Assembly: GCA_947481355.1 (NCBI GenBank)
Contig: CANKGM010000123.1
Span: forward strand, 1 to 6,309
Source: Chitinophagaceae bacterium
GTDB taxonomy: Bacteria > Bacteroidota > Bacteroidia > Chitinophagales > Chitinophagaceae
Direction: 5' to 3'
Length of the DNA: 6,309 bases
Made by a program: the position numbers and the translations under genes. Below are positions 6,101 to 6,309 of this stretch, piece after piece. A model generated the notes under the pieces. That model did not search any database. It was not told the origin of the DNA and was given only the letters and a program-made list of their open reading frames with translations. Position 1 is the stretch's first letter; each line of letters opens with the position of its first letter.

Positions 6101-6108
6101 CAAATATA
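6101..6108 (-). promoter_or_regulatory. etfBA promoter, Bacteroidota -7 box TATATTTG
   Basis: On the minus strand TATATTTG is a perfect TAnnTTTG match, 48 nt upstream of the etfB ATG. It shares the ten bases TATATTTGTA with the box at 2453-2460. There is no TTG about 20 bp upstream; a composite dyad (6110-6138) occupies that position, which is compatible with a promoter that needs or is blocked by a regulator. Confidence 0.6.
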
Positions 6109-6109
6109 C

Positions 6110-6138
6110 CCCTGACATACTGAATATTTTCAGCAGGG
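6110..6138. promoter_or_regulatory. Composite dyad in the etfB/TPR divergent promoter region, possible operator
   Basis: CCCTG (6110-6114) pairs with CAGGG (6134-6138), and inside them CTGAA (6120-6124) pairs with TTCAG (6129-6133). This gives ten pairs with a five-base one-sided bulge and a TATT loop. It covers the spacer and -33 zone of the etfB promoter and lies 18 bp before the TPR-protein start, so a protein bound here could affect both genes. I found no convincing TAnnTTTG box for the plus-strand gene. Confidence 0.35.
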
Positions 6139-6156
6139 TTAATTAAATTATCCCCA

Positions 6157-6309
6157 ATGGACCGTATCGCATTTTTATCCGAATTTATTCAATCAAATCC
6201 ACATGATTTGTTTAGTAAACATGCATTGGCATTGGAATGGATTAAACAAGGGGATGATGACAATGCGTTGAAGTTGTTTCAAGAAATTATTTCAATTGAT
6301 CCCCAATAC
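6157..6309 (+). CDS. Tetratricopeptide-repeat protein, first 51 residues (partial)
   Basis: The only plus-strand gene, open from the ATG at 6157 to the window end. It begins MDRIAFLSEFIQSNPHDLFS. Residues about 17-50 fit one TPR helix pair: HALALEWIKQGD, then a second helix with NALKLFQEIISIDPQY, where the small Ala/Leu, Gly-Asp turn, Ala-Leu, Phe and Pro positions match the consensus. The N-terminal pattern resembles short cytoplasmic TPR proteins common in Bacteroidota that act as protein-interaction scaffolds. There is no signal peptide. Repeat number, length and any other domain lie outside the window, so no specific role can be given. It diverges from etfB across a 104-bp gap, which may make the two co-regulated, but no functional link is implied. 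Confidence 0.75.
   Translation, partial: MDRIAFLSEFIQSNPHDLFSKHALALEWIKQGDDDNALKLFQEIISIDPQY

Noticed and set aside
1..6309. A hidden defence, mobile or biosynthetic system
   Set aside because: Every gene belongs to a familiar housekeeping or widespread family. No transposase, integrase, tRNA attachment site, terminal repeats or compositional break is visible.

Overview
This is a compact stretch of a Bacteroidota chromosome. Three lines of evidence support that: (i) three intergenic regions carry a perfect match to the Bacteroidota -7 promoter box TAnnTTTG (TAAATTTG, and TATATTTG twice) correctly placed upstream of a gene; (ii) start codons lack obvious Shine-Dalgarno sequences and are preceded by A/T-rich DNA; (iii) EtfB, EtfA and the DUF151 nuclease with a UVR tail read like the Bacteroidota versions of those families. 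The order or genus cannot be told from this window.

Layout, right to left because almost everything is on the minus strand. A start fragment of a tetratricopeptide-repeat gene (6157 to the window end, plus strand) diverges from etfB. The minus strand then runs etfB (5309-6052), etfA (4335-5294), a DUF151 'bifunctional nuclease' protein (3638-4231), a small antibiotic-monooxygenase-fold protein (3339-3626), ispE (2478-3323), rocD (1039-2262) and the 5' 311 codons of glnS (to position 1). The etfB/etfA gap is 14 bp, the nuclease/monooxygenase gap 11 bp and the monooxygenase/ispE gap 15 bp, so these form two tight pairs/trios and possibly one five-gene operon broken only by a 103-bp gap after etfA. 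rocD and glnS have their own candidate promoters and are probably separate units.

Function: EtfAB is the soluble FAD/AMP electron carrier between acyl-CoA (and similar) dehydrogenases and the quinone pool; IspE is the fourth step of the MEP isoprenoid pathway; RocD interconverts ornithine and glutamate semialdehyde; GlnS charges tRNA-Gln directly. This is housekeeping and central metabolism. I see no mobile element, CRISPR array, toxin-antitoxin, defence or biosynthetic cluster.

The least explained DNA is non-coding: the 215-bp ispE-rocD gap, with two candidate promoters, several hairpins and three copies of a short TTAAG(N0-2)CAAG-type repeat; and the 104-bp etfB/TPR divergent gap, with a UUCG-loop hairpin at the predicted 5' end of the etfBA mRNA and a dyad over the position where the missing -33 box should be. 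No gene-free stretch exceeds 300 bp. Two reading frames look longer than they are because they open at TTG codons; I use ATG starts for etfB (6052) and the DUF151 protein (4231).
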